From the NCBI GenBank assembly GCA_946479535.1, contig CAMLGP010000097.1:1-8152 (forward strand): 8,152 nucleotides of DNA, written 5' to 3'. This document shows, in pieces, positions 1-6,965 of the stretch. Each line of letters starts with the position of its first letter. The stretch's first letter is position 1. Both the position numbers and the translations under genes were made by a program. The DNA comes from an uncultured Bacteroidota bacterium. GTDB taxonomy: Bacteria; Bacteroidota; Bacteroidia; Chitinophagales; Chitinophagaceae. Below the pieces are notes generated by a model. It searched no databases, was not told the DNA's origin, and saw only the letters and a program-made list of their open reading frames with translations.

Positions 1-1
1 G

Positions 2-367
2 GGCGAACTGAGTGTTATCAGGTATATCGATAAAATTATCAATGATCTTAATAAGGATGTACAGAAACTCGCCTTTTTGAAAACAAGAGAGTCTCAACAG
101 TCTGTTAGTTCCTTCAAGGTAACTATGGGGATAATGCCTGATTATACTTATTCAGGAGTGGGAATACGCGCAGATGGTGTTACAGACGGTAGGCCAGCCG
201 CAAAGGCGGGAATGAAAACAGGGGATGTTATTATCCAGCTTGGTGATAATAATATCAGCAATATGGATAGCTATATGCAAGCCCTTAACAGGTTCAATAA
301 AGGCGATAGAACAAAAGTAAAATTTAAGAGAGGTAATGAGGTTGTGGAAGCAGATGTACAGTTTTAA
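2..367 (+). CDS. C-terminal PDZ domain of a probable M28-family aminopeptidase (5' end missing)
   Basis: This is an open frame from the window edge to TAA at 365-367, giving 121 visible residues; the start lies outside the window. From about residue 37 the sequence is a PDZ domain. It has a ligand-binding-loop-like segment (YSGVGIR), the conserved PDZ core GRPAAKAGMKTGDVIIQLGD, and a closing strand ending in VEADVQF. About 35 helical, charged residues precede it. In Bacteroidota, secreted M28 zinc aminopeptidases often end with exactly such a PDZ domain after the peptidase fold, so an M28 peptidase is the best guess. The metal-binding residues would be upstream and cannot be checked here. Alternatives are another PDZ-bearing protease, for example of the HtrA or C-terminal processing type. 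PDZ is well supported; the peptidase family is an inference. The next gene follows after 18 bp on the same strand. Confidence 0.7.
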   Translation, partial: GELSVIRYIDKIINDLNKDVQKLAFLKTRESQQSVSSFKVTMGIMPDYTYSGVGIRADGVTDGRPAAKAGMKTGDVIIQLGDNNISNMDSYMQALNRFNKGDRTKVKFKRGNEVVEADVQF

Positions 368-385
368 CCATCAAACCCTACCAGC

Positions 386-835
386 TTGTCTGAACGAACC
401 TTCAAATTATCACTGAATAACCAGGACCTGGCGGAAGCTTTTTTTGAAGAGACCAGGTTGCTGGGAATTGTATCTACACTGAAGGATTACCAGTTTTGCT
501 GGCAGCTCAATAACCTTTTGGGTATGGATTTCCGGGTAAACCATGATATTGAGATCAGGCTGACTAAAAAACGCAGGAATTATTTCTTCTCCGTATTCCA
601 GTATCAATTGCCACTGGGCTCATTAAATCACTACTTATATAATAATGAATGTGACGGGGAATATCTTCTACCGGAGTTCAAGCACCTGGATTATCTGTGG
701 CTGATGAAGGATGATGTGGTGGATAATGGCACGGTTTCACAAATGATAAGCTCCATCCGGTCTATTTCTGGCGTGCAATTGGTAGTAGAATTGACCAATG
801 AAAAGATAAAGAACAAGGAACATCTTGTTTTTTGA
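386..835 (+). CDS. IPExxxVDY family protein (function unknown), TTG start
   Basis: This is a 149-residue cytoplasmic-looking protein without signal peptide or membrane segment. Residues 95-103 read LPEFKHLDY, followed by LWL, which matches the motif naming the IPExxxVDY family, a small-protein family known essentially from Bacteroidota. Its biochemical function is not established. Residues 44-80 are basic and aromatic, with alternating hydrophobic residues suggesting beta strands. The in-frame stop of the upstream gene at 365-367 limits the start to 368 or later. TTG at 386 is the only plausible start codon that keeps the conserved N-terminal part, since the first in-frame ATG is residue 47. 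No Shine-Dalgarno sequence is visible, as is common in this phylum. The 18-bp gap to the PDZ gene and 30-bp gap to the dehydratase gene point to co-transcription. The family call is good; the role is unknown. Confidence 0.75.
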   Translation: MSERTFKLSLNNQDLAEAFFEETRLLGIVSTLKDYQFCWQLNNLLGMDFRVNHDIEIRLTKKRRNYFFSVFQYQLPLGSLNHYLYNNECDGEYLLPEFKHLDYLWLMKDDVVDNGTVSQMISSIRSISGVQLVVELTNEKIKNKEHLVF

Positions 836-865
836 TTTGTTCTTCAAAAATTCAAAACCTCCGGT

Positions 866-1093
866 ATGTGGAAAGAAGAAAATAACAAGCTTTACAGGAA
901 ATTCCAGTTTAAGGATTTTAGCCAGGCATTTTCATTTATGACAAGAGTGGCACTTGAAGCTGAAAAGATGGACCATCATCCAGAATGGAAGAATGTATAC
1001 AATACAGTTGAAATATGGCTTAGCACCCATGATGCGGGAGACATTGTAACTGAAAAAGACAAAAAGCTGGCCGCTAAAATAGATGCATTTTAA
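866..1093 (+). CDS. phhB: Pterin-4a-carbinolamine dehydratase (4a-hydroxytetrahydrobiopterin dehydratase), short form
   Basis: The enzyme dehydrates 4a-hydroxytetrahydropterin to quinonoid dihydropterin, recycling the pterin cofactor after aromatic amino acid hydroxylation; it acts in the cytoplasm. The 75 residues carry the family signature: E33-K-M-D-H37-H38-P39-E-W41, then a conserved aromatic stretch (VYNTVEIWL), H55-D56 and a downstream acidic residue. H37, H38 and H55 correspond to the three catalytic-site histidines of the family. Many members have about 95-110 residues, so this is a compact form that begins just ahead of the first strand. ATG 866 is the natural start, 30 bp after the preceding stop. 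No aromatic amino acid hydroxylase is in the window, so its partner must lie elsewhere, or it could serve another pterin. The stop codon is only 2 bp from that of the convergent gene. Confidence 0.9.
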   Translation: MWKEENNKLYRKFQFKDFSQAFSFMTRVALEAEKMDHHPEWKNVYNTVEIWLSTHDAGDIVTEKDKKLAAKIDAF

Positions 1094-1095
1094 CG

Positions 1096-2508
1096 CTATC
1101 TCTTTCTTTTGAAAATTACGGAGGCATTTTTTTGCAGATCGGCACTGAAACGTATCTGGTATCTATCGTCTCCATCATATACTACCAATAGTCCTGTATT
1201 GGGAGGGTATTTACCCAGGTTCTCAGCATAGAGCACAAGAGTTACCTCATCTGTTCCAGGTTTCACATAGATTGTTTTCCTGATTGCCGATGTTTTCAGG
1301 CCCTGCTTTGCAAGTATAAGATCACCATTCATTAGTACACTTACTGTATCACCATCCACTTCACCATTATCATACAATGCAAGCTCGAGACTGTCTGACC
1401 TGAAAGTGACTTCCTGTGGGGGAGCAGTCTTTCTTTCGTTTACCAATGCAGCCGCTGTAGGTAATTTGATAACCGGCTGAATATTGATTGTAGAAGGAAC
1501 TGTTTTCCTTGTTTCTGCAATGATAGTTTCAGCAGGCTTATTTTCTCGGGGAGTTATAACAACTGGAGTTGCAGGCTGATCCGGTTTGCTGGTAATTGTA
1601 TTATTCTCTCCGGCAGGATTATTATTTGCCACAACCGGTTCTGCCTTCTTCGGTTCCGGATTATTTACAATAGTTTCAGCAGGTTTCTTCTTATCTGCCA
1701 CTTGTGTATTGATCGTAGATACGGACTCTGTCTTCTTAGGTTCCGGGTTGTTTACGATTGATTCAGCAGGTTTCTTCTTTTCTTCATTGCTGGAAGCAAT
1801 TGCATCATTCTGTTTTTTGTTTTCTTTTATTGCATTTTTGGCTTCACGGTCCTGGGCTTTTTGTTGAGCCTTGGTTGCAGCCATATCAGATGGGTTATCT
1901 TTTTTGGTAATGGGAGTAGTTGTAGCCAGCGTTTTCTCAGCCAGTTTTTGTTGTTCCTGTTTTTTGGCTTCGGCATAAAACGGAACATTATTAGCCATTC
2001 TAAGTTCCTCCAGGTGACCAATGATCGCAGATTTTTCAATGTCCGGTTCATCCTTCATTTCAATTTTTCCACTAACAGCATAATAGCCCCGTTTTTTACT
2101 TTCATTGGTTTTAAAATCGCCAGAGAGGTGCCAGGTGCTATCCTGCTGATCCATTCTGAAAGTAGTTGTAACGTGTACTCCTTTATCTAATTTGCCTGGA
2201 AAGTTGAAGGAAATGATTTCATCATCTTTTATTTCACAGACATCTCCATCAATTGTTCCTTTTACTCTTTTGAGAATGGTATAAAGTGTGTCGTTAACGA
2301 TAAAAGTGTTACGTGAGTAACCGTATACTTTGTTTTTGTACTGGGTAAGCGCCATTTCAAAACCCTGATCCTTTCTGGAGGTAACGCTATCATTAGACAT
2401 CTTTCCTGTCCAAACCCCGCTAAGGGTTTTCTGTGCGTGGATGAAACTTACGGGGATAAAAAGCAGCAGGAAAAGCAGGCGTAGGGTCTTCATGGTATTG
2501 GTTTTCAT
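1096..2508 (-). CDS. Secreted protein of unknown function with repetitive Lys/Pro/Glu/Asn-rich linker
   Basis: I do not recognise this 470-residue protein. Residues 1-26 form a signal peptide: a basic start, the hydrophobic core LRLLFLLLFIPVSF, and cleavage probably after IHA or IHAQ, which suggests export to the periplasm or beyond. There is no lipobox cysteine. Residues 28-152 look like a beta-rich globular domain (SGVWTG, VYGYSRNTFIV, KGTIDGDVCEI, WHLSGDF). Residues about 180-365 are low-complexity and rich in K, P, E, N, T and Q, with two near-identical units at 244-261 and 273-290 (KKKPAE-S/T-IVNNPEPKK-T/A-E) and a decayed third at 322-330. Residues about 366-470 form a second beta domain (LELALYDNGEVDGDTVSVLMNG, TLVLYAENLGKYPPNTG), a type I believe is common in secreted Chitinophagaceae proteins. 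ATG 2506-2508 is used; ATG 2491-2493 (residue 6) would keep the same signal peptide. It lies 97 bp downstream of rho on the same strand. Confidence 0.75.
   Translation of the reverse strand: MKTNTMKTLRLLFLLLFIPVSFIHAQKTLSGVWTGKMSNDSVTSRKDQGFEMALTQYKNKVYGYSRNTFIVNDTLYTILKRVKGTIDGDVCEIKDDEIISFNFPGKLDKGVHVTTTFRMDQQDSTWHLSGDFKTNESKKRGYYAVSGKIEMKDEPDIEKSAIIGHLEELRMANNVPFYAEAKKQEQQKLAEKTLATTTPITKKDNPSDMAATKAQQKAQDREAKNAIKENKKQNDAIASSNEEKKKPAESIVNNPEPKKTESVSTINTQVADKKKPAETIVNNPEPKKAEPVVANNNPAGENNTITSKPDQPATPVVITPRENKPAETIIAETRKTVPSTINIQPVIKLPTAAALVNERKTAPPQEVTFRSDSLELALYDNGEVDGDTVSVLMNGDLILAKQGLKTSAIRKTIYVKPGTDEVTLVLYAENLGKYPPNTGLLVVYDGDDRYQIRFSADLQKNASVIFKRKR
1641..1779 (-). repeat. Two 52-bp direct repeats within the secreted-protein gene, period 87 bp
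   Basis: Positions 1641-1692 and 1728-1779 are near-identical 52-bp units, 87 bp (29 codons) apart. They encode the KKKPAE-x-IVNNPEPKK-x-E segments at residues 273-290 and 244-261. Most differences appear to be single-base changes such as cggttccgga versus aggttccggg. A decayed third copy around 1520-1546 keeps only the part encoding NKPAETII. The in-frame period indicates expansion of a disordered linker by duplication. It shows no features of a mobile element. Confidence 0.8.
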
Positions 2509-2605
2509 AATATTAGATCAAATCCGCTCCCCTAATAACGAATATCAGGGAATTAGATTGTGCCCAGGATGGGCCAACTGCATCTGTTCTCGTAAATTTT
2601 CCTGC

Positions 2606-4240
2606 CTACCTGTTCATGGATGCGAGAAACTCCTCATTGCTCTTGGTACCGCGCATGCGTTTGAGCAATTCGTTCATGGATTCCTCGGTGTTCATGTCAG
2701 TAAGGTAAACCCTTAGAAGGTTCATGCGTTGTAGCACATCTTTATCCAGGAGGAGGTCATCCCGGCGGGTAGAAGATGCTGTAAGATCGATGGCAGGGTA
2801 GATTCGTTTATTGGCAAGGCGACGATCCAGTTGCAATTCCATATTACCGGTTCCCTTGAATTCTTCAAAGATCACCTCATCCATCTTGCTTCCCGTATCA
2901 ACCAGGGCTGTGGCAATGATGGTGAGTGAACCACCATGTTCAATTTTACGGGCGGCACCGAAGAATTGTTTGGGTTTTTGCATTGCATTTGCTTCCACAC
3001 CACCGGATAATACTTTTCCGGATGCAGGAGCTACAGTATTATGGGCTCTGGCCAGACGTGTAATGGAATCCAGGAGGATTATTACATCATGTCCACATTC
3101 AACCAGACGTTTTGCTTTTTGCAGAGCGATAGTGGAAACCTTTACGTGTTTTTCAGCGGGTTCATCAAAGGTGGAAGCAATTACCTCTGCTCTCACACTT
3201 CTTTCCATATCCGTAACTTCCTCAGGGCGTTCATCAACCAGAACTACCATCAGGTAACATTCAGGATGATTTTCAGCAATTGCATTTGCAACTGCTTTCA
3301 ACAACATGGTCTTTCCTGTTTTTGGTTGAGCAACGATCAATCCACGCTGACCTTTACCAATGGGGGTAAACAGGTCCATGATTCGTGTGGAATAATCACC
3401 AGGCGTAGTAAAGAGATTTAATTTCTCGAATGGGAACAAAGGTGTGAGATAATCAAACGGCACACGGTCACGTACTTCTTCAGGACTTTTATTATTGATA
3501 TTATCAACCTTCAGTAGTGCGAAGTATTTTTCTCCTTCTTTGGGAGGTCTTACAGCCCCAGATACAGTATCACCTGTTTTTAATCCGAATAATTTTATCT
3601 GGGAAGGTGATACATAAACATCATCTGGAGATGACAAATAGTTGTAATCAGAGGAGCGAAGGAAACCATATCCATCAGGCATCATTTCCAATACGCCTTC
3701 TGAAAGAATCACACCATCAAATTCTATATTAAAATTCTGTTCCCTGCGTTGTGGGTATACCTTATTTTGTGCTGGAGCTTCTGGAGCTGACATTTCATTT
3801 TCACGGGAAGGTCCTTCTGTCTCTGTTTCTTCATTGTCATTCTCTGAGGTAACGGGTTCAGCAATTTCTTCTGCCTGTTCAACTACGGGTTCATTATGCT
3901 CTTTGCCTTCTATCTTCTTACGGGTTCTTTTTATAGGGCCTTTATCCTCTTTTTTTGCGGGCATAGGAGTATGTTTTTTGGGAGACTTTTTCTCATTGTT
4001 ATTATCTTCTACTACGGCTTCTTCAGTTGTAATGCCGGTAGAGGCTTTTATAATTCTTTTGCGTTTTCCTTTATCATCAGTACCTGCTCCTGCTTTGGCG
4101 CCAGCAATTGCCTGGCTATCCAGTATTTTAAAGACCAGTTCCTGTTTGTCCATCTTCCTGGTATTGGGTATGTTCAGCTGTTCTGCTATGTCAAGCAGCT
4201 CGGGAACGAGCATCTCGTTCAATTGTAAAATATCATACAT
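2606..4240 (-). CDS. rho: Transcription termination factor Rho with long charged N-terminal insertion
   Basis: Rho is a hexameric RNA-dependent ATPase/helicase that binds nascent RNA and releases RNA polymerase. Domains in order: Rho N-terminal helical domain (residues 1-45); a disordered, alternately basic and acidic insertion (about 48-165); the cold-shock/OB RNA-binding fold with the RNP1-like segment DGYGFLR (189-195); and the RecA-like ATPase core. Walker A is [15 protein letters not shown] (297-311), the catalytic/Walker B region is [11 protein letters not shown] (332-342) plus [17 protein letters not shown] (385-401), and the Q and R loops lie at [21 protein letters not shown] (412-432) and [13 protein letters not shown] (461-473). 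At 544 residues it is about 125 longer than the 419-residue E. coli protein, nearly all from the insertion. The ATG start at 4240 places the conserved [13 protein letters not shown] at the N-terminus. No frameshift is seen. It is transcribed divergently from asnS. Confidence 0.97.
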   Translation of the reverse strand: MYDILQLNEMLVPELLDIAEQLNIPNTRKMDKQELVFKILDSQAIAGAKAGAGTDDKGKRKRIIKASTGITTEEAVVEDNNNEKKSPKKHTPMPAKKEDKGPIKRTRKKIEGKEHNEPVVEQAEEIAEPVTSENDNEETETEGPSRENEMSAPEAPAQNKVYPQRREQNFNIEFDGVILSEGVLEMMPDGYGFLRSSDYNYLSSPDDVYVSPSQIKLFGLKTGDTVSGAVRPPKEGEKYFALLKVDNINNKSPEEVRDRVPFDYLTPLFPFEKLNLFTTPGDYSTRIMDLFTPIGKGQRGLIVAQPKTGKTMLLKAVANAIAENHPECYLMVVLVDERPEEVTDMERSVRAEVIASTFDEPAEKHVKVSTIALQKAKRLVECGHDVIILLDSITRLARAHNTVAPASGKVLSGGVEANAMQKPKQFFGAARKIEHGGSLTIIATALVDTGSKMDEVIFEEFKGTGNMELQLDRRLANKRIYPAIDLTASSTRRDDLLLDKDVLQRMNLLRVYLTDMNTEESMNELLKRMRGTKSNEEFLASMNR

Positions 4241-4377
4241 ACAAAAATCTTGTGGTTATCACGACTTGGAAGGCCAATCTTAGCTCTGAAAAAAATTGAA
4301 TTATTTGAATGGAAAACTTTGGGTAACTGACGAGCGGTTAAAGGGAGAACTATTACTAATCAGTTTATTATCAGATG

Positions 4378-4409
4378 CAAGTATACGGTAAAAATCCTAA
4401 AAACAAAAA
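4378..4409 (-). promoter_or_regulatory. Candidate rho promoter (Bacteroidota type, imperfect)
   Basis: Read on the minus strand, TTTTTG (4409-4404) is followed after 18 bp by TATACTTG (4385-4378). This matches the Bacteroidota -33 TTTG / -7 TAnnTTTG pattern with one mismatch in the -7 box. Transcription would start near 4371 and leave a leader of about 130 nt before the rho ATG. The match is weak in an AT-rich region, so this is tentative. Confidence 0.3.
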
Positions 4410-4478
4410 TTTTTGATCGCACGGAATAAGGCGAAACCCTGATAAATCGCTGAAAACCTGCTATAAATCGACACAATC

Positions 4479-4505
4479 GCGGCAATCTGTGGCTATATTT
4501 GCCGC
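4479..4505 (+). promoter_or_regulatory. Candidate asnS promoter -7 box inside a 7-bp inverted repeat
   Basis: TATATTTG at 4494-4501 is a perfect match to the Bacteroidota -7 element TAnnTTTG and would place the transcript start near 4508, about 57 nt before the preferred asnS ATG. No TTTG-like -33 element is seen at the expected distance, so the promoter would be weak or activator-dependent. GCGGCAA (4479-4485) and TTGCCGC (4499-4505) form a perfect inverted repeat with a 13-bp spacer. Its right arm overlaps the last bases of the -7 box, a geometry that suits a repressor site. Confidence 0.4.
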
Positions 4506-4564
4506 CCTAAACTGTTCCACCAAAAGTGGTACAGGATTCAATTTACCGTTATGTTTACCAGTTT

Positions 4565-6004
4565 ATGTTTAACAAACGCATCAAAATAAAAGAACTTCTT
4601 GCAACTGAGCCCCAAAACCAGCAGGTAACCGTGATGGGCTGGGTGCGTACTTTCAGAAACAACCAGTTCATTGCTCTTAATGATGGATCTACCAACAATA
4701 ATCTGCAGGTAGTGGTTGAGCTGGGTAAATTTCCGGAAGAGCTGTTAAAGCGAATTACAACTTCTGCATCGCTTAAAGTGAGTGGAACTGTGGTTCCTTC
4801 ACTGGGAAAAGGACAAAAAATGGACCTGAAAGCAGATGCCATCGAAATATTGGGAGATAGTGATGCAGAAAAATATCCCTTGCAACCCAAAAAGCACAGT
4901 CTGGAATTCCTTCGTGAAATTGCTCACTTGCGTTTCAGGACTAATACATTTGGTGCTATTTTCAGAATACGCCATTCACTGGCATTTGCCGTTCACAAAT
5001 TCTTTCATGAAAAGGGCTTTGTGTATATGCATACGCCAATCATTACAGCCAGTGATGCAGAGGGGGCCGGTGAAATGTTCCGCGTTAGCACATTGCCTTT
5101 TGATAATCCTCCAAGAAATGAAGATGGTAGTATCAATTTCAAAGAGGATTTTTTCGGACGTGCAACCAATCTTACGGTAAGTGGACAACTGGAAGGAGAA
5201 CTGGGTGCAACAGCATTTGGTGAGATCTATACATTTGGACCTACATTCCGCGCAGAGAACAGTAATACTGCCAGGCATCTTGCCGAGTTCTGGATGATTG
5301 AGCCGGAAATGGCATTCTATGACCTGGAAGACAATGCCAATCTTGCTGAAGAATTTATCCGTTATATTATACAATTTACCCTGGATAATAACAGGGAAGA
5401 TCTGGAATTCCTTGACCAGCGTCTGGCAGAGGAAGAAAAGCAGTTGCCACAGGATAAGCGCAGTGAAATGGGATTGATTGAGAAATTGAATTTTGTTTTA
5501 CAGAATAGTTTTCAGCGACTCACTTATACAGAAGCGATTGATATATTACGCGAGAGCAATCACAATAAAAAGAAGAAATTTCAATACCCAATTACTGGTT
5601 GGGGAATGGACCTGCAAAGTGAGCATGAACGTTACCTGGTAGAAAAACATTTCAAGAAGCCAGTGATCCTGATGAACTATCCCAAAGAGATCAAAGCGTT
5701 TTACATGCGCCAGAATGATGACGGCAAAACTGTAGCCGCCATGGATATACTTGCTCCGGGCATTGGCGAAATTGTGGGCGGATCACAACGGGAAGAAAGA
5801 ATGGATAAGCTGGAACAGAGAATGAAGGAAATGCGTATTCCTGGTGAAGAATTATGGTGGTATCTGGATACTCGCCGTTTTGGAACTGTTCCACATGCGG
5901 GGTTTGGATTGGGATTTGAAAGAATGGTTCTGTTTGTTACAGGTATGAATAATATCAGGGATGTAATTGCTTTTCCGAGAACACCCAAGAGCGCCGAGTT
6001 TTAA
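4565..6004 (+). CDS. asnS: Asparaginyl-tRNA synthetase (class IIb)
   Basis: This enzyme charges tRNA-Asn with asparagine using ATP in the cytoplasm. Counting from ATG 4565 it has 479 residues, close to the 466 of E. coli AsnRS. An OB-fold anticodon-binding domain covers about 5-100 ([21 protein letters not shown]). The class II catalytic core follows: motif 1 around [10 protein letters not shown] (151-160), the [18 protein letters not shown] segment typical of AsnRS (195-212), motif 2 at [19 protein letters not shown] (225-243, with R229 and E231), and motif 3 at [12 protein letters not shown] (446-457, with R453). [18 protein letters not shown] is close to the bacterial AsnRS consensus and separates it from AspRS. 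A frame-compatible GTG at 4526 would add 13 residues ([16 protein letters not shown]) not expected in the family, so ATG 4565 is preferred. It converges on the stress-protein gene with a 17-bp gap and no clear terminator. Confidence 0.96.
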   Translation: MFNKRIKIKELLATEPQNQQVTVMGWVRTFRNNQFIALNDGSTNNNLQVVVELGKFPEELLKRITTSASLKVSGTVVPSLGKGQKMDLKADAIEILGDSDAEKYPLQPKKHSLEFLREIAHLRFRTNTFGAIFRIRHSLAFAVHKFFHEKGFVYMHTPIITASDAEGAGEMFRVSTLPFDNPPRNEDGSINFKEDFFGRATNLTVSGQLEGELGATAFGEIYTFGPTFRAENSNTARHLAEFWMIEPEMAFYDLEDNANLAEEFIRYIIQFTLDNNREDLEFLDQRLAEEEKQLPQDKRSEMGLIEKLNFVLQNSFQRLTYTEAIDILRESNHNKKKKFQYPITGWGMDLQSEHERYLVEKHFKKPVILMNYPKEIKAFYMRQNDDGKTVAAMDILAPGIGEIVGGSQREERMDKLEQRMKEMRIPGEELWWYLDTRRFGTVPHAGFGLGFERMVLFVTGMNNIRDVIAFPRTPKSAEF

Positions 6005-6021
6005 ACAATACTTTTACAGAA

Positions 6022-6843
6022 TTATTCGTGTATGCACATTACCGGGATATGTGATTCAAAGACCAGTTGTTTTGTAGAGCTGGGTTTGAATAATTTCTCC
6101 AATAGCTTGTGCTTTTTAGGAATGGCGATTACAAGGTCAAGGTTATTTTCTTCTGCAAACTCATTTATCCCATCTTCGATATCCTTGTGATCTATGAAAT
6201 GAAATTGAGGGTTCATCTCGCTTATAGCGGTACCCAATATTGCGGTTTGCTCTGAAATATCTGATCTGGGTTCTTTTTGCTCCACATTTAGGATATGCAA
6301 TTCTGCATTTAATTCTTTTACAAAATGAGTGATCTGCTCAAATGGGGTTGTATCCTCAACGTCCTGAAGATCGCAGGCAAATCCTATTTTTTTAATTCCT
6401 TCACCATATTCTTTTCCTTTTGGAACACAGATCACGGGCCAGGTAAGATGTTTAATTGCGGCAAGTGAGGTACTTCCAAACAATGTTCTTTCAATTGCTG
6501 ATAAACCGGTTGTACCCATTACAATGGCAAAGGGTTCTGTTTTATTGGAAATTTCTTTCAGTTCATCAATCACGCTTCCCATGCGTGCCTGGGTAGTAAT
6601 GTTAATCTTACCTGAAGTAATATGTTCTACGTCTGCTTTTAGGGAAGCGATCTTTTCATCTTCTGTCTTTTGCATGTCTTCAACCGATACAAGTGCTAAG
6701 GGAACATCAGCTACTGAAATTGGGATCTGGAATATATGAACCACCAACAAATCAGCTTTAATGGCGAGCGCCATATCAGCGGCATAGTTAACGGCATTGG
6801 TGGCTGCCGGAGAATAATCAGTAGGAACAATAATTGTTTTCAT
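6022..6843 (-). CDS. Universal stress protein with two tandem UspA domains
   Basis: This 273-residue cytoplasmic protein is built of two Usp folds. Domain 1 (1-143) begins MKTIIVPTDYSPAATNAVNYA and ends WPVICVPKG. It carries the complete ATP-binding motif G-x2-G-x9-G-S/T as G110-TT-G113-LSAIERTLF-G123-S124. Domain 2 (about 150-273) begins KKIGFACDL and ends IPVMCIHE. Its equivalent loop (PKKHKLLEKLFKPSSTKQ, 242-259) lacks the glycines, so it probably does not bind ATP. Tandem Usp proteins with one degenerate half are common in Bacteroidota, where they are linked to stress or growth arrest; the exact role is not predictable. The ATG at 6843 starts directly on the first beta strand. The gene is divergent from the ExbD gene across 122 bp, in which I see no convincing full promoter. 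Confidence 0.92.
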   Translation of the reverse strand: MKTIIVPTDYSPAATNAVNYAADMALAIKADLLVVHIFQIPISVADVPLALVSVEDMQKTEDEKIASLKADVEHITSGKINITTQARMGSVIDELKEISNKTEPFAIVMGTTGLSAIERTLFGSTSLAAIKHLTWPVICVPKGKEYGEGIKKIGFACDLQDVEDTTPFEQITHFVKELNAELHILNVEQKEPRSDISEQTAILGTAISEMNPQFHFIDHKDIEDGINEFAEENNLDLVIAIPKKHKLLEKLFKPSSTKQLVFESHIPVMCIHE

Positions 6844-6965
6844 GATTGTTATTATATATAAATAAACAGCAATAACAGAGCCAGCTCTAAAGGAAGGGAT
6901 TGATCGAAATACCGCTTATTAATGTGGAATTTATTGCTTCCCGTATCTCAATTTAAACCAAATAT

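Larger units (their letters stand above)
4241..4564. other. Gene-free divergent region between rho and asnS
   Basis: No convincing coding frame, tRNA or terminator occurs in these 324 bp. The stretch nearest rho (4241-4377) would be the rho leader; I see no strong hairpin in it. An AT-rich tract with A and T runs lies at about 4388-4415. Next come direct repeats of ATAAATCG at 4442-4449 and 4463-4470, then the inverted repeat and -7-like box before asnS. Both divergent genes are probably driven from here. Confidence 0.7.

Noticed and set aside
1586..2190. Two + strand open frames opposite the secreted-protein gene
   Set aside because: They mirror the Lys/Glu-rich linker (giving Phe/Ser/Leu-rich product) and look like artefacts of its composition; the minus frame has a signal peptide and organised domains.
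2562..2574. Hairpin GCCCA-GGA-TGGGC between rho and the secreted-protein gene
   Set aside because: The stem is only 5 bp with a 3-nt loop, and no T tract follows on either strand, so it does not support a terminator call.
3834..4283. Long open frame on the + strand opposite the rho insertion
   Set aside because: It lies antisense to the rho low-complexity insertion, has Ser/Phe-rich composition expected from reading that region backwards, and resembles no domain.
4526..4564. GTG 4526 as the asnS start
   Set aside because: It would add 13 residues before the conserved [12 protein letters not shown] start; ATG 4565 gives a length and N-terminus typical of the family.
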